Assembly (NCBI GenBank): GCA_024643595.1
Contig: JAHEMS010000209.1
Location: forward strand, 1 to 6,537
Source: Bacteroidota bacterium
GTDB taxonomy: Bacteria; Bacteroidota; Bacteroidia; Cytophagales; Cyclobacteriaceae
Length of the DNA: 6,537 nucleotides
Reading direction: 5' to 3'
Numbering within the stretch: the stretch's first letter is position 1; the number at the start of each line of letters is the position of its first letter. The notes beneath the pieces were generated by a model. It ran no database searches. It was not told where the DNA came from and was given only the letters and a program-made list of their open reading frames with translations. Shown in pieces: positions 1-6,537 of the stretch. Both the position numbers and the translations under genes were made by a program.

Positions 1-1
1 A

Positions 2-2590
2 AAATTAGTAGGAGCTTATTTTAAAAGTCATCCGCAGCAACAACAAGCAAAATTCAGAAAAGTAAAATCGTTTGGTAACGGAATCGATTTGCCGGATGAA
101 TGGATACGGAAAGATGAGTTATATAATTACAAGAAAATCTCGACGGACATTATTCCGTTGTTCATGTTGGATGAATCATCCTATGAAGGCGGAGAAAATG
201 GTGACAATCATCCGATAGCATGGTATCATGATTTTGATGGGGGCCGTTCATTCTACACCGGCATGGGGCACACCCCTGAATCTTATACGGATTCACTTTT
301 CCTGGATCATGTTTATCAAGGCATTGTTTATGCAATGGGAGAAAAATTAACTGACTTCTCGAAAGCAAAGATCAAGAAGATGCCGGAACCTGACCGGTTT
401 ACAAAAGTTGTACTGGCTTCTTACTTTGATGAGCCAACGGAAATGGATATTCTTCCTGATGGCCGTATCATGTTTTTGGAACGCCATGGCAATGTGAAAT
501 TGTATGACCCTCAAACGGATTCGATTCGGATAATTAACACCTTCAATATTATGTCAAAATTTGAAGATGGCATGTTGGGACTTGCGCATGATCCGGACTT
601 TGAAAAAAATAAATGGATTTACATCTATTATTCACATCCGGAAAAATCCGCCAATGTGTTATCACGGTTTGTATTTGATGGTGAAAAAATTGATCAGGGC
701 TCAGAGAAATTAATGCTTGAAGTGGCCACACAACGTGTGACATGCTGCCATACGGCTGGATCAATTGTTTTTGGCCCGGACAAGAATTTATATTTATCTA
801 CTGGCGATAATACGAATCCATTTGAATCGGATGGATTTAGTCCTTCTGATGAAAGACCTGGTCGTTCTCCTTTTGATGCGTTAGGATCTTCTTCTAACAC
901 GAATGATCTGCGGGGAAAAATATTACGCATCCATCCTGAACCGGATGGCACCTACACAATACCGGAGGGAAACTTATTCCCGAAAGGTGAAGAGAAAACC
1001 CGTCCGGAAATTTATGTAATGGGTAATCGTAATCCTTACCGGATTTCAATCGATCAGAAGACAGGTTACTTATTTTGGGGTGAGGTGGGTCCAGATGCTG
1101 GAAATGATGATGCTGAACGTGGTCCTCGTGGTTATGACGAATTAAATCAAGCGAAGAAGGCAGGTTACTTTGGTTGGCCTTTGTTTGTTGGTAATAATTA
1201 TGCTTATGCGAAATATGACTTTGAAAAAAAGACCATTGGTCCACGACATGATCCGAATAAGCCCATTAACACATCACCGAATAATACAGGCAAAACTGAA
1301 TTGCCGCCGGTGAGCCCACCATTTATCTGGTATCCATATGCGGTGTCACCCGATTTTCCGCTGATGAAAACTGGTGGTCGAAACGCCATGGCAGGCCCGG
1401 TTTATTATTCTGAAAATTATAAAAGCAGAGAGGGCTCATTCCCTGATTATTTTGACGGCAAATTGATTATGTACGATTGGATGCGTAATTGGATGCGATT
1501 GGTTACCATGGATGAAACTGGATCGATTGTAGATATTGAACCCTTTATGGATGGTGTTCAATGGGATAATACGATTGACATGGCCTTTGGCCCTGATGGA
1601 AAATTATACACGTTGGAGTATGGAAGGCGTTGGAATTATAAGAACCTGGATGCAAAGTTGTCTCGCATTGATTTCAATAAAGGAAACCGTGTTCCAAATG
1701 TTAAATTCAAAGCAAGCAAAAATGCGGGAGCGCTTCCGCTGACCGTAAATTTTTCCGCAAGTGAAAGCATCGATCCGGATGGTGATGCAATAACATACGA
1801 GTTGGAGATTGATGGTAAGGTATTGAAATCAACAAACGGTGAATTTTCCTACACGTTTGATAAGGCTGGGATCTATCGCCCGAAAGTAACATTAACCGAT
1901 ACTCATGGCGCTAATTCTTTTGCTGACGTTAACGTCGTTGCAGGTAATGAGCCTCCGGTTATTGATATTACCGTTGATGGGGATGCTCAATTTACACCAG
2001 GCGGTGAAGCGCATTATCAGGTAACCGTAACCGACAAGGAAGATGGAAGTACTTCCGATGGAAAAATCCCTGCAAATAGGGTGCGCGTTACGCTAGATTT
2101 CCATCCACAAGGATATGATATGACGAGAATTGCACAAGGTCACCAGCGGGCTGAGCTCCCGGGTAAATTGACCATGGCAGAAAGCGATTGCAAAGCCTGT
2201 CATCTAATGGATGAGCGTTCGGCAGGACCGTCTTATCGTCAGGTGGCTATGCGTTATGCAAAAGATGTAAGAGCTGTGGATATTCTTAGTGACAAAATTC
2301 TGAAAGGAGGATCTGGCGTATGGGGAGATGTGGCCATGGCTGCACATCCTCAGCTAACAAAAATTCAGGCAGCTGAAATAGTGGAATATATTATATCGCT
2401 TGCTAAAGAGGAAAAAGAAGTGTCCCTTCCATTATCAGGAAATGCTTCGTTTACTAAGGTTTCGAATGATAAAATAACGCCTACCTCAGCGTATGTCCTC
2501 ACCGTTTCTTACGAAGATAATGGCGCCAATGGAATGCCTTCGCTTTCAGGGACAAAACAATTTATATTCAAATCCACGGTTCCTCAATAA
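2..2590 (+). CDS. ThuA / PQQ-dependent sugar dehydrogenase / PKD / cytochrome c fusion protein (5' partial)
   Basis: The reading frame is open from base 2 to the TAA at 2588-2590, giving 862 visible residues. The true start lies left of the window, because the first ~125 residues are the end of a ThuA domain (SHP near the edge, LPDEW, DELYNY, HPIAW, GGRSFYTGMGHT). Residues ~130-545 form a glucose/sorbosone dehydrogenase beta-propeller. H250 in CCHTAGS, followed by FGPD and STGDN, matches the catalytic His region of soluble PQQ glucose dehydrogenase; R343-N344 in GNRNPYR and the GEVGPD...YDELN stretch match its PQQ and Ca2+ loops. Residues ~564-648 are a PKD domain (SIDPDGD, DKAGIY). An Ig-like segment follows (~649-715), then a single-heme cytochrome c (~725-803) with C730-K-A-C-H734 and M779 as likely axial ligand, then a beta-rich tail. 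The protein is probably periplasmic or outer-membrane facing, oxidising a sugar and passing electrons to the heme; the signal peptide is out of view. Substrate is unknown. Domain calls are firm; combined function is inferred. Confidence 0.93.
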   Translation, partial: KLVGAYFKSHPQQQQAKFRKVKSFGNGIDLPDEWIRKDELYNYKKISTDIIPLFMLDESSYEGGENGDNHPIAWYHDFDGGRSFYTGMGHTPESYTDSLFLDHVYQGIVYAMGEKLTDFSKAKIKKMPEPDRFTKVVLASYFDEPTEMDILPDGRIMFLERHGNVKLYDPQTDSIRIINTFNIMSKFEDGMLGLAHDPDFEKNKWIYIYYSHPEKSANVLSRFVFDGEKIDQGSEKLMLEVATQRVTCCHTAGSIVFGPDKNLYLSTGDNTNPFESDGFSPSDERPGRSPFDALGSSSNTNDLRGKILRIHPEPDGTYTIPEGNLFPKGEEKTRPEIYVMGNRNPYRISIDQKTGYLFWGEVGPDAGNDDAERGPRGYDELNQAKKAGYFGWPLFVGNNYAYAKYDFEKKTIGPRHDPNKPINTSPNNTGKTELPPVSPPFIWYPYAVSPDFPLMKTGGRNAMAGPVYYSENYKSREGSFPDYFDGKLIMYDWMRNWMRLVTMDETGSIVDIEPFMDGVQWDNTIDMAFGPDGKLYTLEYGRRWNYKNLDAKLSRIDFNKGNRVPNVKFKASKNAGALPLTVNFSASESIDPDGDAITYELEIDGKVLKSTNGEFSYTFDKAGIYRPKVTLTDTHGANSFADVNVVAGNEPPVIDITVDGDAQFTPGGEAHYQVTVTDKEDGSTSDGKIPANRVRVTLDFHPQGYDMTRIAQGHQRAELPGKLTMAESDCKACHLMDERSAGPSYRQVAMRYAKDVRAVDILSDKILKGGSGVWGDVAMAAHPQLTKIQAAEIVEYIISLAKEEKEVSLPLSGNASFTKVSNDKITPTSAYVLTVSYEDNGANGMPSLSGTKQFIFKSTVPQ

Positions 2591-2650
2591 GTAGTTTTTA
2601 ATGTTATAATAAATCCTTTTGAATAACCCTTAATTAAAACAAACCTCAAC

Positions 2651-3496
2651 ATGGATCGCAGAAAATTTATTCAAACTTCTTCACTGGCTGCAGCCGGGTT
2701 GATGATGATTCCTGCTTTTGCAGAAGCAAAAAAGAAAAGGGCTATTGGCTTGCAATTATATACGCTGCGCGATGTGATCAAGAGTGATGTGAAAGGAATT
2801 CTCACGAAAGTGGCAGCAATGGGATATACAGAGTCAGAAACATACGGTTATAAAGACGGCAAACTTTTCGATATGCCGGTGGCAGAGTATGGAGCTTTCG
2901 TTAAAAGTATTGGACTTAAGACAGTAAGTGGTCATTATGGAATTGACATGATTGGTAATGGCTGGGAGAAAGCCTGTGATGACGCAAAATTATTAGGCCA
3001 GAGCTATGTAGTCGTGCCTTGGATGGATAAAAAATATTACAGCTCTTTGGATGAATTGAAAAAAACCTGTGATGCTTTGAATAAAGCGGGTGAGGTAGCT
3101 AAAAAGTATGGATTGCAATTTGGCTATCATAATCATGCGTTTGAATTTGAAATGGTAGGGGACAAAACGGTTTTTGAAAATATGCTTGAATTACTCGATC
3201 CGAAATTAGTGGTATGGGAATTGGATATTTTTTGGGTTGTCAATGCAGGACATGACCCGGTGAAGTATTTTGAAAAGTACCCAAAGCGTTTTCCGCTATG
3301 GCATGTAAAAGACATGGATAAAACTAATAGGAATAACAATGCAGACGTTGGTACTGGCACAATTGATTTTAAAATGCTGTTTACCAAGGCGAAGCAATCC
3401 GGACTTAAGAAATTCTTTATGGAACAGGAGACCTACCCTTCCACGCCCATGGAGAGCACAAAAAACAGTATTGACTATTTAAAGACGATTCTTTGA
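2651..3496 (+). CDS. Tat-exported sugar isomerase/epimerase-like TIM barrel protein (xylose isomerase-like / AP endonuclease 2 fold)
   Basis: This is a complete 281-residue protein starting at ATG 2651, which places a twin-arginine signal at the very N-terminus: DRRKF at residues 2-6, then a hydrophobic run (SLAAAGLMMIPAFA) and likely cleavage near AFA-EA or AEA-KK. The mature part opens with AIGLQLYTLRD, typical of the first strand of this TIM-barrel family. Candidate metal or catalytic residues are H160 and H162 (YHNHAFEFE), D192 (ELDIFW), H218 (WHVKDMD) and E258/E260 (FMEQE). Members are usually labelled sugar phosphate isomerase/epimerase, but an exported protein is more likely to meet unphosphorylated sugars or keto-sugars. 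The fold also includes inosose dehydratase, tagatose/psicose epimerases and the catalytic subunits of C-glycoside deglycosidases. It lies 60 bp behind the quinoprotein fusion with no terminator evident between, so co-transcription is likely. The leader is A-rich with no clear Shine-Dalgarno, as is usual in Bacteroidota. The exact reaction cannot be told from sequence. Confidence 0.92.
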   Translation: MDRRKFIQTSSLAAAGLMMIPAFAEAKKKRAIGLQLYTLRDVIKSDVKGILTKVAAMGYTESETYGYKDGKLFDMPVAEYGAFVKSIGLKTVSGHYGIDMIGNGWEKACDDAKLLGQSYVVVPWMDKKYYSSLDELKKTCDALNKAGEVAKKYGLQFGYHNHAFEFEMVGDKTVFENMLELLDPKLVVWELDIFWVVNAGHDPVKYFEKYPKRFPLWHVKDMDKTNRNNNADVGTGTIDFKMLFTKAKQSGLKKFFMEQETYPSTPMESTKNSIDYLKTIL

Positions 3497-3532
3497 TAAA
3501 AAGGATTCAATGCTATTCATTTTGTAAGTAGG

Positions 3533-3553
3533 GAATAAGGAAAATTATTCTTT
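3533..3553 (+). terminator. weak hairpin after the TIM-barrel gene, possible terminator
   Basis: The arms GAATAA (3533-3538) and TTATTC (3545-3550) are perfectly complementary around a 6-nt GGAAAA loop, with a short TTT following. G-U pairs could lengthen the stem outward by a few bases. It sits 37 bp past the stop codon at 3496. The stem is A/T-rich and the U-tract short, so it is at best a weak intrinsic terminator and may be chance. Confidence 0.22.
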
Positions 3554-3631
3554 CTCTGAATTAAGGGGGTAGCAAATAGTGGTTTATGAATTTTAGGAAA
3601 GTAAATCATTACCCTTCAGCCTCATTAATAT

Positions 3632-3639
3632 TACATTTG
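3632..3639 (+). promoter_or_regulatory. possible Bacteroidota-type -7 box (TAnnTTTG) upstream of pckG
   Basis: TACATTTG matches the Bacteroidota primary sigma factor -7 consensus TAnnTTTG exactly. No TTTG/TTG was found at the expected distance upstream to serve as the -33 box. If used, it would give pckG a leader of about 110 nt containing the palindrome at 3673-3693. A weaker alternative, TTAATTTG, lies at 3714-3721. Both are short motifs that can occur by chance. Confidence 0.25.
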
Positions 3640-3661
3640 GTGCCCGATTTAGCCTTTCGGT

Positions 3662-3702
3662 TCAAAAATTCATTTCAATCGTTTGAAACGATTTCTTTTT
3701 GA
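3662..3702. promoter_or_regulatory. nested palindrome, candidate LacI/GalR-type operator upstream of pckG
   Basis: Three inverted repeats overlap here. TTTCAATCGTTTGAAA (3673-3688) is a 14-of-16 palindrome centred on CpG; it agrees with the general LacI/GalR operator shape and with the cre consensus except at one symmetric pair of positions. AATCGTTT-G-AAACGATT (3677-3693) is perfect apart from its central base. The outer arms TCAAAAA (3662-3668) and TTTTTGA (3696-3702) are also complementary. The element lies 52-92 bp before the pckG start codon. It could be an operator for a sugar-sensing repressor or activator, or an RNA hairpin in the leader (stem AATCG/CGATT followed by T-rich sequence). 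The symmetry is seen directly; the regulator is inferred. Confidence 0.45.
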
Positions 3703-3753
3703 CTATTTCCTGTTTAATTTGCCGTCATAATTGGCACTTTATCCGACGATTAT

Positions 3754-5625
3754 ATGGTTAATAAATCGATGCAAAAATCCACTTACAAGGTGGTACATAA
3801 TGAGTTGAATATTTGGGTTGATCAGATGATTGAACTTTGCACACCTGACGCAATCCAATGGTGTGATGGGTCGCTTGAAGAATACCATTCGCTCTGCGAA
3901 AATTTAGTAAGCAAGGGCACATTCATACGGTTGAATCCGGCAAAGCGCCCCAATAGTTTTGCCTGCTTTTCAGATCCCAGCGATGTGGCTCGGGTAGAAG
4001 ACCGCACATTTATTTGCAGTAAGCGAAAGGAAAATGCCGGACCAACCAACAATTGGGTAGATCCAAAAGTAATGAAACAAACGCTGCAACCTTTATTAAG
4101 TGGTTGCATGAAAGGAAGAACGATGTACGTGATCCCGTTCAGCATGGGCCCGGTAGGTTCTGATATTTCCCAGGTCGGTATTGAGATTACAGATTCTGAA
4201 TATGTAGTAGTTAACATGCACCTCATGACACGCGTTGGGAAAAGGGTGATGGATGTATTAGGTGCTGAAGATGAATTTGTAAAATGTTTACATACCGTAG
4301 GAGCGCCATTATCGCCTGGCCAGGAAGATGCAATGTGGCCCACAAATCCTACAACAAAGTATATTGTGCACTATCCGGAAGAACGTTCCATTATTTCTTA
4401 TGGATCGGGGTATGGCGGCAATGCGCTGTTGGGTAAGAAATGTTTTGCTTTGCGCATCGCGTCGGTAATGGGCAATGATGAAAACTGGTTAGCTGAGCAC
4501 ATGTTGCTCATGGGTATAGTAAGCCCCGATGGCAAAAAAGATTATGTGGCGGCGGCATTTCCAAGTGCCTGCGGTAAGACGAATTTTGCCATGCTGATTC
4601 CTCCAACGGAATTGAATGGATGGAAGGTAACCACCGTTGGAGATGATATCGCGTGGATCAAACCAGGTAAAGACGGAAGACTCTATGCCATCAATCCAGA
4701 GGCGGGATATTTTGGCGTAGCTCCAGGGACGAATGCAAAAACGAATCCGAATGCCATGGCCACCATTTCGAGAGATACTATTTTCACTAATGTGGCGATC
4801 ACTGAAGATGGCGATGTATGGTGGGAAGGCATGACTAAAGAACCTCCAAAAAACCTTACGGATTGGAGAGGGGAGAAGTATGATTACACTTCGGGCAAAC
4901 CAGCGGCGCACCCCAACAGTCGTTTTACGGTTTCAGGAAAAAATAATCCGGCTATTGATCCGGAGTGGGAAAACCCCAATGGTGTGCCAGTCAGCGCATT
5001 TGTATTTGGAGGTAGAAGAAGCACCACTATTCCCCTTGTATATCAGTCATCCAATTGGGCTTATGGTGTTTATTTGGCTTCAACAATGGGATCGGAAACA
5101 ACAGCAGCTGCTTTTGGTGAAATTGGAAAAGTAAGACGTGATCCATTTGCCATGCTTCCATTCTGTGGATATCATATGGGTGATTACTTCAATCATTGGT
5201 TGCAGATTGGAAGAAATATTCCTGCTCCACCACGCATCTTCGGGGTGAACTGGTTTAGAAAAGATACGGATGGCAACTTTATCTGGCCGGGCTTCAGTGA
5301 AAACATGCGCATCTTGAAATGGATCATACTGAAGATCAGAGGGGGAGCAAATGCTGTGGAGAGCCCGATTGGGTGGATGCCAACTTATGATGACATTGAC
5401 TGGGCTGGTCTTGATTTTACGCCAGAACAATTTGAAAGTATTATGGACATCGACAGTGAAGAATGGAAGACCGAACTGCTTCAGCATACCGAGTTGTTTG
5501 AAAAGATGTATGATAAATTGCCGAAAGAATTCATCTTTATGCGTGAATTGTTATTATCAAGCTTATGGCGTTCACCGGCTAAATGGAGTCTGGAACCGGA
5601 ACGAATAGATGAAGAACACGAGTAA
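3754..5625 (+). CDS. pckG: phosphoenolpyruvate carboxykinase (GTP), EC 4.1.1.32
   Basis: This is a complete 623-residue cytosolic enzyme, the usual length for the GTP-dependent family. It converts oxaloacetate plus GTP to phosphoenolpyruvate, CO2 and GDP, the entry step of gluconeogenesis. The active site appears intact when compared from memory with the mammalian enzyme: R84 in EDRTF (substrate Arg), Y220-G-G-N (metal and PEP site), K229 and H249 (Mn2+ ligands), the P-loop FPSACGKTN at 269-277 with its reactive C273, and GDDIAW at 296-301. GTP rather than ATP specificity is supported by NWFRKD...NF...GF, which supplies the three guanine-contacting Phe (F501, F509, F514). The start is ATG 3754; an in-frame ATG at 3769 (Met6) is an alternative, and no Shine-Dalgarno decides between them. 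It is separated from the upstream gene by 257 bp holding its own candidate control elements, so it is probably a separate transcription unit. It converges on the sulfatase gene. No damage to the frame was seen. Confidence 0.97.
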   Translation: MVNKSMQKSTYKVVHNELNIWVDQMIELCTPDAIQWCDGSLEEYHSLCENLVSKGTFIRLNPAKRPNSFACFSDPSDVARVEDRTFICSKRKENAGPTNNWVDPKVMKQTLQPLLSGCMKGRTMYVIPFSMGPVGSDISQVGIEITDSEYVVVNMHLMTRVGKRVMDVLGAEDEFVKCLHTVGAPLSPGQEDAMWPTNPTTKYIVHYPEERSIISYGSGYGGNALLGKKCFALRIASVMGNDENWLAEHMLLMGIVSPDGKKDYVAAAFPSACGKTNFAMLIPPTELNGWKVTTVGDDIAWIKPGKDGRLYAINPEAGYFGVAPGTNAKTNPNAMATISRDTIFTNVAITEDGDVWWEGMTKEPPKNLTDWRGEKYDYTSGKPAAHPNSRFTVSGKNNPAIDPEWENPNGVPVSAFVFGGRRSTTIPLVYQSSNWAYGVYLASTMGSETTAAAFGEIGKVRRDPFAMLPFCGYHMGDYFNHWLQIGRNIPAPPRIFGVNWFRKDTDGNFIWPGFSENMRILKWIILKIRGGANAVESPIGWMPTYDDIDWAGLDFTPEQFESIMDIDSEEWKTELLQHTELFEKMYDKLPKEFIFMRELLLSSLWRSPAKWSLEPERIDEEHE

Positions 5626-5713
5626 TGGTGACGACTTATTAGCGCGGATGCCTAAAACCATTGAAAAAGATCGCAATCATTTTGTAATGTTTCACCCATC
5701 ACCACAAGAGTAA
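5609..5713 (+). CDS. possible 34-residue small ORF overlapping the pckG 3' end (doubtful)
   Basis: An ATG at 5609 opens a 34-codon frame ending at TAA 5711-5713. It overlaps the last 17 bases of pckG in another frame and stops 2 bp before the convergent sulfatase stop codon (5716-5718). The peptide starts MKNTSNGDDLLARMP and ends FHPSPQE; it is hydrophilic, with no signal peptide or membrane segment. I recognise no family. The overlap would permit translational coupling to pckG, and the frame spans the whole intergenic gap. However, a 34-codon open frame is easily produced by chance and no ribosome-binding site is evident. It could also be the remnant of a longer gene. Confidence 0.18.
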   Translation: MKNTSNGDDLLARMPKTIEKDRNHFVMFHPSPQE

Positions 5714-5715
5714 TA

Positions 5716-6537
5716 CTATTTGTCATTGAGTAAGATAGTTTTCGCTTCCTCATCATCATATTGTACAATCAATTGGGATAACTGATTTTTGAGGGCGGCT
5801 ATAATGGAATTGTTCGCTCGCTCACCATAAATGTTTTTCATTTCTGAAGGATCGTTCTTCAGGTCATACAATTCCCAAAAATTCTTTTCGCCATAGAAGC
5901 GGATCAACTTATAACGATTCGTGCGAATTCCAAAATGACGATATACGTGATGTTCACCCGGGTATTCATAATAGTGATAGTACAATCCGTCCCGCCAGGT
6001 TTCATTTTTTTTATAGGTGTTAAACAAAGGTAACAATGATACTCCCTGCATATCTTGTGGAACTGTCACTCCGGCTAATTGAAGAATAGTAGGGGCCATA
6101 TCAATGTTTTGCACAAGGTGATTATCTTGATTTCCAGCCTCAATCAGGGTTGGGTAGCGCATAATCAGCGGAGTGCGCATGGATTCTTCATAGATGAATC
6201 GTTTGTCAAACCAACCATGTTCACCCAGATAAAAACCCTGATCGGAAGTGTAGATGACTAAGGTATTTTGCAGTATATGATTTTTTTGCAGCCAGTCAAT
6301 GATCCTACCGATGTTGCGATCAAGTGATCGGGTAGTTGCCAGGTAGTCTTTCATATATCGTTGATATTTCCATTCAGTCAGTGATTTTCCAATCAGGTTC
6401 TTAGAATCAAAATCACTTTTAATGCGATGATAATAGTTGAAAAACTGTTCTCTCTGATTTATGGTCATGCGGCTGATATTGCCATCTTTCAGTGCAATGG
6501 AATCATGATCAAATAATTTCAAATCATATCCCATCAG
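5716..6537 (-). CDS. type I sulfatase, C-terminal part (5' end beyond the right edge)
   Basis: Read on the minus strand, 273 residues are visible, ending at TAG (complement of 5716-5718). The frame is still open at base 6537 (a Leu codon precedes the first visible Met), and the N-terminal half with the formylglycine C/S-x-P-S-R motif is missing, so the gene continues off the window. Numbering from the edge, YTSDQGFYLGEHG (residues ~96-108) carries D99 and Q100, which match the Ca2+-binding pair of this family, and H107; DKR follows with K112, a likely sulfate-contacting Lys. It continues with YEESMRTPLIMRYP, then NIDMAPTILQLAGV and the C-terminal subdomain ending WELYDLKNDPSEMKNI. These motifs most resemble arylsulfatase/N-acetylglucosamine-6-sulfatase-type S1 enzymes, but the substrate cannot be settled without the N-terminus. 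Such enzymes are normally exported and remove sulfate from glycans. The gene converges on pckG with a 90-bp gap. Confidence 0.94.
   Translation of the reverse strand: MMGYDLKLFDHDSIALKDGNISRMTINQREQFFNYYHRIKSDFDSKNLIGKSLTEWKYQRYMKDYLATTRSLDRNIGRIIDWLQKNHILQNTLVIYTSDQGFYLGEHGWFDKRFIYEESMRTPLIMRYPTLIEAGNQDNHLVQNIDMAPTILQLAGVTVPQDMQGVSLLPLFNTYKKNETWRDGLYYHYYEYPGEHHVYRHFGIRTNRYKLIRFYGEKNFWELYDLKNDPSEMKNIYGERANNSIIAALKNQLSQLIVQYDDEEAKTILLNDK

Noticed and set aside
89..91. TTG at 89 as the start of the first gene
   Set aside because: The frame is open back to base 2 and the upstream residues (VGAYFKSHP...) are recognisable ThuA sequence, so this is an internal Leu codon of a gene that begins outside the window.
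894..1244. Open frame antisense to the quinoprotein domain
   Set aside because: It lies wholly opposite a well-supported conserved domain, has no recognisable family and has unlikely composition; treated as a shadow frame.
2591..2650. Possible promoter (CCTTTTG) in the gap before the TIM-barrel gene
   Set aside because: It lacks the TA of the TAnnTTTG -7 consensus and no paired -33 box was found; co-transcription from upstream is simpler.
3822..4343. 173-codon open frame antisense to pckG
   Set aside because: It is fully opposite conserved PEPCK sequence and shows no recognisable motif or start context; its length follows from codon constraints on the other strand.
5626..5715. Bidirectional terminator between the convergent pckG and sulfatase genes
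   Set aside because: Only a 4-bp CATT/AATG hairpin and a distant GGTGA/TCACC pair were found, with no GC-rich stem or T-tract.
6532..6534. ATG (minus strand) as the start of the sulfatase
   Set aside because: The frame continues to the window edge and the catalytic N-terminal half of the sulfatase is absent, so this is an internal Met.
1..6537. CRISPR array, tRNA/rRNA, insertion sequence or phage att site
   Set aside because: No spaced direct repeats, cloverleaf-like segment, transposase/integrase frame or terminal inverted repeats were seen by eye on either strand.

Overview
The window is a stretch of bacterial chromosome that most resembles a Bacteroidota genome (Cytophagia- or Chitinophagia-like). 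The reasons are the gene families, the roughly 40-45 % GC by eye, A/T-rich leaders without a convincing Shine-Dalgarno, and a PKD-containing ThuA/quinoprotein/cytochrome fusion of a kind common in that phylum. No mobile element, CRISPR array, rRNA or tRNA was seen. Taxonomy is inferred from gene content only.

Layout. (1) Bases 2-2590 (+) hold the 3' 862 codons of a large multidomain protein: end of a ThuA domain, a PQQ-type glucose/sorbosone dehydrogenase, a PKD domain, an Ig-like segment, a c-type cytochrome and a beta-rich tail. Its true start lies left of the window. (2) Bases 2651-3496 (+) encode a Tat-exported sugar isomerase/epimerase-like TIM barrel, 60 bp downstream and probably co-transcribed. 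(3) A 257-bp non-coding gap (3497-3753) holds a weak hairpin after the TIM-barrel gene, a possible Bacteroidota -7 box and a strong nested palindrome with a central CpG. (4) Bases 3754-5625 (+) encode a full-length GTP-dependent PEP carboxykinase (pckG). (5) A 34-codon ORF (5609-5713), doubtful as a gene, spans the gap between pckG and the next gene. (6) Bases 5716-6537 (-) hold the C-terminal part of a type I sulfatase, convergent with pckG, whose catalytic N-terminal half lies beyond the right edge.

How they fit. The first two genes look like an extracytoplasmic sugar-oxidation unit. The quinoprotein domain would oxidise a sugar and hand electrons to its fused heme domain. The ThuA domain (a family linked to 3-keto-disaccharide metabolism) and the TIM barrel (a fold that includes enzymes acting on oxidised sugars) could process the product. 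PckG is the gluconeogenic housekeeping step and appears to be a separate transcription unit, possibly controlled by a LacI/GalR-type regulator. The sulfatase suggests use of sulfated glycans. The most interesting idea in the window is the single-polypeptide oxidise-and-cleave enzyme together with its exported TIM-barrel partner.
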